Shown here piece after piece: positions 30,102-31,762 of a DNA stretch of 31,762 bases (positions within the stretch are counted from its first letter, which is position 1; every line of letters starts with the position of its first letter). The translations under genes were made by a program, and so were the position numbers. This DNA comes from CAZEJK01 sp964512045. Lineage in GTDB: Bacteria > Acidobacteriota > Thermoanaerobaculia > Thermoanaerobaculales > Sulfomarinibacteraceae. The stretch covers positions 1 to 31,762 of the forward strand of contig CAZEJK010000035.1 in the NCBI GenBank assembly GCA_964512045.1, written 5' to 3'. Under the pieces are notes generated by a model. The model did not search any database and had not been told where the DNA came from. It saw only the letters and a program-made list of their open reading frames with translations.

Positions 30102-31762
30102 ATGGGGGCAGTGAGAGCACGGTTGGTTGTGGTCATGGTCGTCGCAGCCATATCAGCTGCCGTCGGGGTCAGTTCGGGTGGTTCCATTCATCTGGTAAAC
30201 GGTTACATTCAGCCCTCTGACAGAGATCGCGCTGCGGCCATCTCGACTGCAATAGGCCGCCTCGAAGAAGGACAGCCAGATACTCAGGCACATCTGCTTC
30301 TGCAGTTCGAGAGTGTGCCGACCGCAGAGGATCGTGTTCTCTTGCAGGAGATGGGAGTTCAGCTGCAGGATCCGATACCGACCAGGGCCTGGATCGTGAG
30401 TGGACGAGCAGAGCACCTCGCCAATGTGCTCAGTACCTACCCGGTAGACTTCGCCATCTTCTGGGACGCAACGATGAAGGTGCACCATCGTCTCAGTGCA
30501 GGGAACATCGGCGCGTGGGCGATCCACCCTGACCAGGACCTGATCAAGGTACTCGTTTACCTCCACCGCGATGTACCGCTGCAAAGTGGCGAACCGCTCG
30601 TCACGCAGCTCTCAGGCCAGGTCATCGCCGAATGGGTGTCAGCACACGCCTGGTCCTGCTGGATTCCGCCCGATGCACTCCAGCAGCTCGCCGAAGACGA
30701 TCACGTCTACTGGATCGAAGAGTATCCGCCACCGTTGACACCTATGAACGATGGTGCGCGTACCAACCTCGGAGTCAATGTGGTGGCTCAGTCGCCGTAC
30801 GGGAGCGATGGCCTGGGGCTCACGGGTGCCGGCGTCACGGTATTCGTCTTTGACGGCGGGTTCGCCCGAACCTCCCACGAGCAGTTCAACGGACGCATTG
30901 CGACGATCGGCTCGGGTTCGGTGGACAACCATCCGACGCACGTTGCCTGCACCGTTGGTGGTGATGGTGACGACGGCTCCACTCCGATCGGCACCGACGC
31001 AGCGCGGGCAAAGGGCATGGCCCCTGAGGTGTTCTTGCTGACCGGCCAGTACTCGCAGTCGCCTGGAACCCTGTTCTACGACTCGTACGGCGACATGGTG
31101 ACCGACTACGGAAGTGCCCGCGCGCACAGCCCGAGCGCGGATCTGGCCACCAACTCCATCGGCGCCAACGTCGCTTCGAACGGCTACTCCTGCGACCTCG
31201 AGGGCAACTACGGTGAGAGCTCACGGATGATCGACCGGCTCGTTCGAGGTGACCAAAGTGGCGTGTCTGGTGGGTACATCGTCACCTGGGCGGCCGGCAA
31301 CGAGCGCACAGGAGGCACGTCGCGAACCGGGCAATGTGGAGGCGGTTACTCAACGACCGGTCCACCAGGCAACGCCAAGAACCCGATCCAGGTCGGGGCT
31401 ACGAACTCGGATTACGACAGCATGACGAGCTTCTCCTCCTGGGGACCGAGCGACAACGGCAGGCTCAAACCGATCGTCACTGGACCGGGGTGCGAGTCAG
31501 GTGTCGCCGAGTCGTACATCCACTCGGCCCTGTCCACCTCCAATAGCGCCTACGGCGGTAGTGGATGGTGCGGCACCTCCATGGCAACGCCGGCTGTCGC
31601 CGGCGTGGTGGCGCTGATCCTGGAGACGTATCACGATTTGAACTCGACCAGCAGCGAGCCGCTGAATGCCATGATCAAGGCGTTGCTGATCCACACGGCC
31701 AAGGACCTCGGTCCCACCGGTCCCGACTACATGACGGGTTACGGCCGGGTGGATGCACAGGC
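30102..31762 (+). CDS. exported subtilisin-family (S8) serine protease, 3' end outside window
   Basis: An open frame of 553 codons runs to the window edge without a stop. A signal peptide (MGAVRARLVVVMVVAAISAAVG) is followed by a pre-domain of about 200 residues that may be an inhibitory propeptide. The S8 catalytic domain has D251 in 'TVFVFDGGF', H277 in 'DNHPTHVACTVGG', the oxyanion asparagine N400 in 'TWAAGNE' and S493 in 'CGTSMATPAVAG', so the triad is complete. The histidine block is unusual: HPTHVAC replaces the normal HGTHVAG. 'GYGRVDAQ' at the edge is the helix that normally closes the catalytic domain, so any further sequence is probably C-terminal accessory domains. AGGAGG 5 nt before ATG fixes the start. 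Likely secreted. Confidence 0.93.
   Translation, partial: MGAVRARLVVVMVVAAISAAVGVSSGGSIHLVNGYIQPSDRDRAAAISTAIGRLEEGQPDTQAHLLLQFESVPTAEDRVLLQEMGVQLQDPIPTRAWIVSGRAEHLANVLSTYPVDFAIFWDATMKVHHRLSAGNIGAWAIHPDQDLIKVLVYLHRDVPLQSGEPLVTQLSGQVIAEWVSAHAWSCWIPPDALQQLAEDDHVYWIEEYPPPLTPMNDGARTNLGVNVVAQSPYGSDGLGLTGAGVTVFVFDGGFARTSHEQFNGRIATIGSGSVDNHPTHVACTVGGDGDDGSTPIGTDAARAKGMAPEVFLLTGQYSQSPGTLFYDSYGDMVTDYGSARAHSPSADLATNSIGANVASNGYSCDLEGNYGESSRMIDRLVRGDQSGVSGGYIVTWAAGNERTGGTSRTGQCGGGYSTTGPPGNAKNPIQVGATNSDYDSMTSFSSWGPSDNGRLKPIVTGPGCESGVAESYIHSALSTSNSAYGGSGWCGTSMATPAVAGVVALILETYHDLNSTSSEPLNAMIKALLIHTAKDLGPTGPDYMTGYGRVDAQ

Overview
The window reads as a high-GC, Gram-negative-type bacterial chromosome segment. 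The signs are an exported five-haem cytochrome, exported proteases, a membrane-anchored polysaccharide co-polymerase/tyrosine kinase, and a beta-helix protein with an IPTL/PEP-CTERM-like C-terminal sorting signal. The style (beta-helix plus IPTL-like tail, malonyl-CoA decarboxylase, large fused exopeptidases, many promoters close to start codons) would fit a poorly studied lineage such as Acidobacteriota, Myxococcota or a relative. No rRNA or marker gene is present to fix this, so the assignment is a weak inference. Two runs of ten N (18291-18300, 26941-26950) suggest a draft or metagenome assembly. No tRNA, rRNA, insertion sequence, phage gene or CRISPR array was seen.

Layout. 1-5.3 kb, minus strand: a surface beta-helix protein behind a multihaem cytochrome c; upstream of these a MurG-like glycosyltransferase followed 6 bp later by a radical SAM/SPASM protein. 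5.4-7.6 kb, minus: glutamine-dependent NAD+ synthetase (nadE) followed by a cupin. 7.7-9.5 kb, plus: an unusually long aldehyde dehydrogenase, convergent with a Trm112-like/SAM methyltransferase (9.5-10.5 kb), which is divergent from a receiver-HD-GYP c-di-GMP phosphodiesterase (10.55-11.7 kb). 11.7-13.0 kb, minus: two unrecognised proteins.

13.1-18.0 kb, plus, is the most distinctive part: a tightly coupled run of a small coiled-coil protein, a fusion of a DedA-type lipid-transport membrane domain to an ATP-grasp ligase, a bifunctional OlsF-type acyltransferase and an APH-family kinase. The first three overlap at stop/start codons. I read it as a candidate aminolipid synthesis, modification and flipping module. 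It converges on a mannose-1-phosphate guanylyltransferase-like gene (18.05-19.15 kb). A 411-bp gap with a heptamer repeat precedes an aminopeptidase P (pepP), a malonyl-CoA decarboxylase and a GT2 glycosyltransferase, all on the minus strand. From 23.3 kb everything is on the plus strand: an extended SDR, a giant M1-M28-PDZ peptidase fusion, a BY-kinase and a subtilase that runs off the window end.

A second theme is expression. Several first-in-unit genes have no Shine-Dalgarno sequence but carry a -10-like hexamer only 6-9 nt before the start codon, as expected for leaderless mRNAs. Five promoters share an extended -10 of the form TGC-TAnnnT. Genes with good Shine-Dalgarno sites coexist with these, so the organism appears to use both initiation modes.
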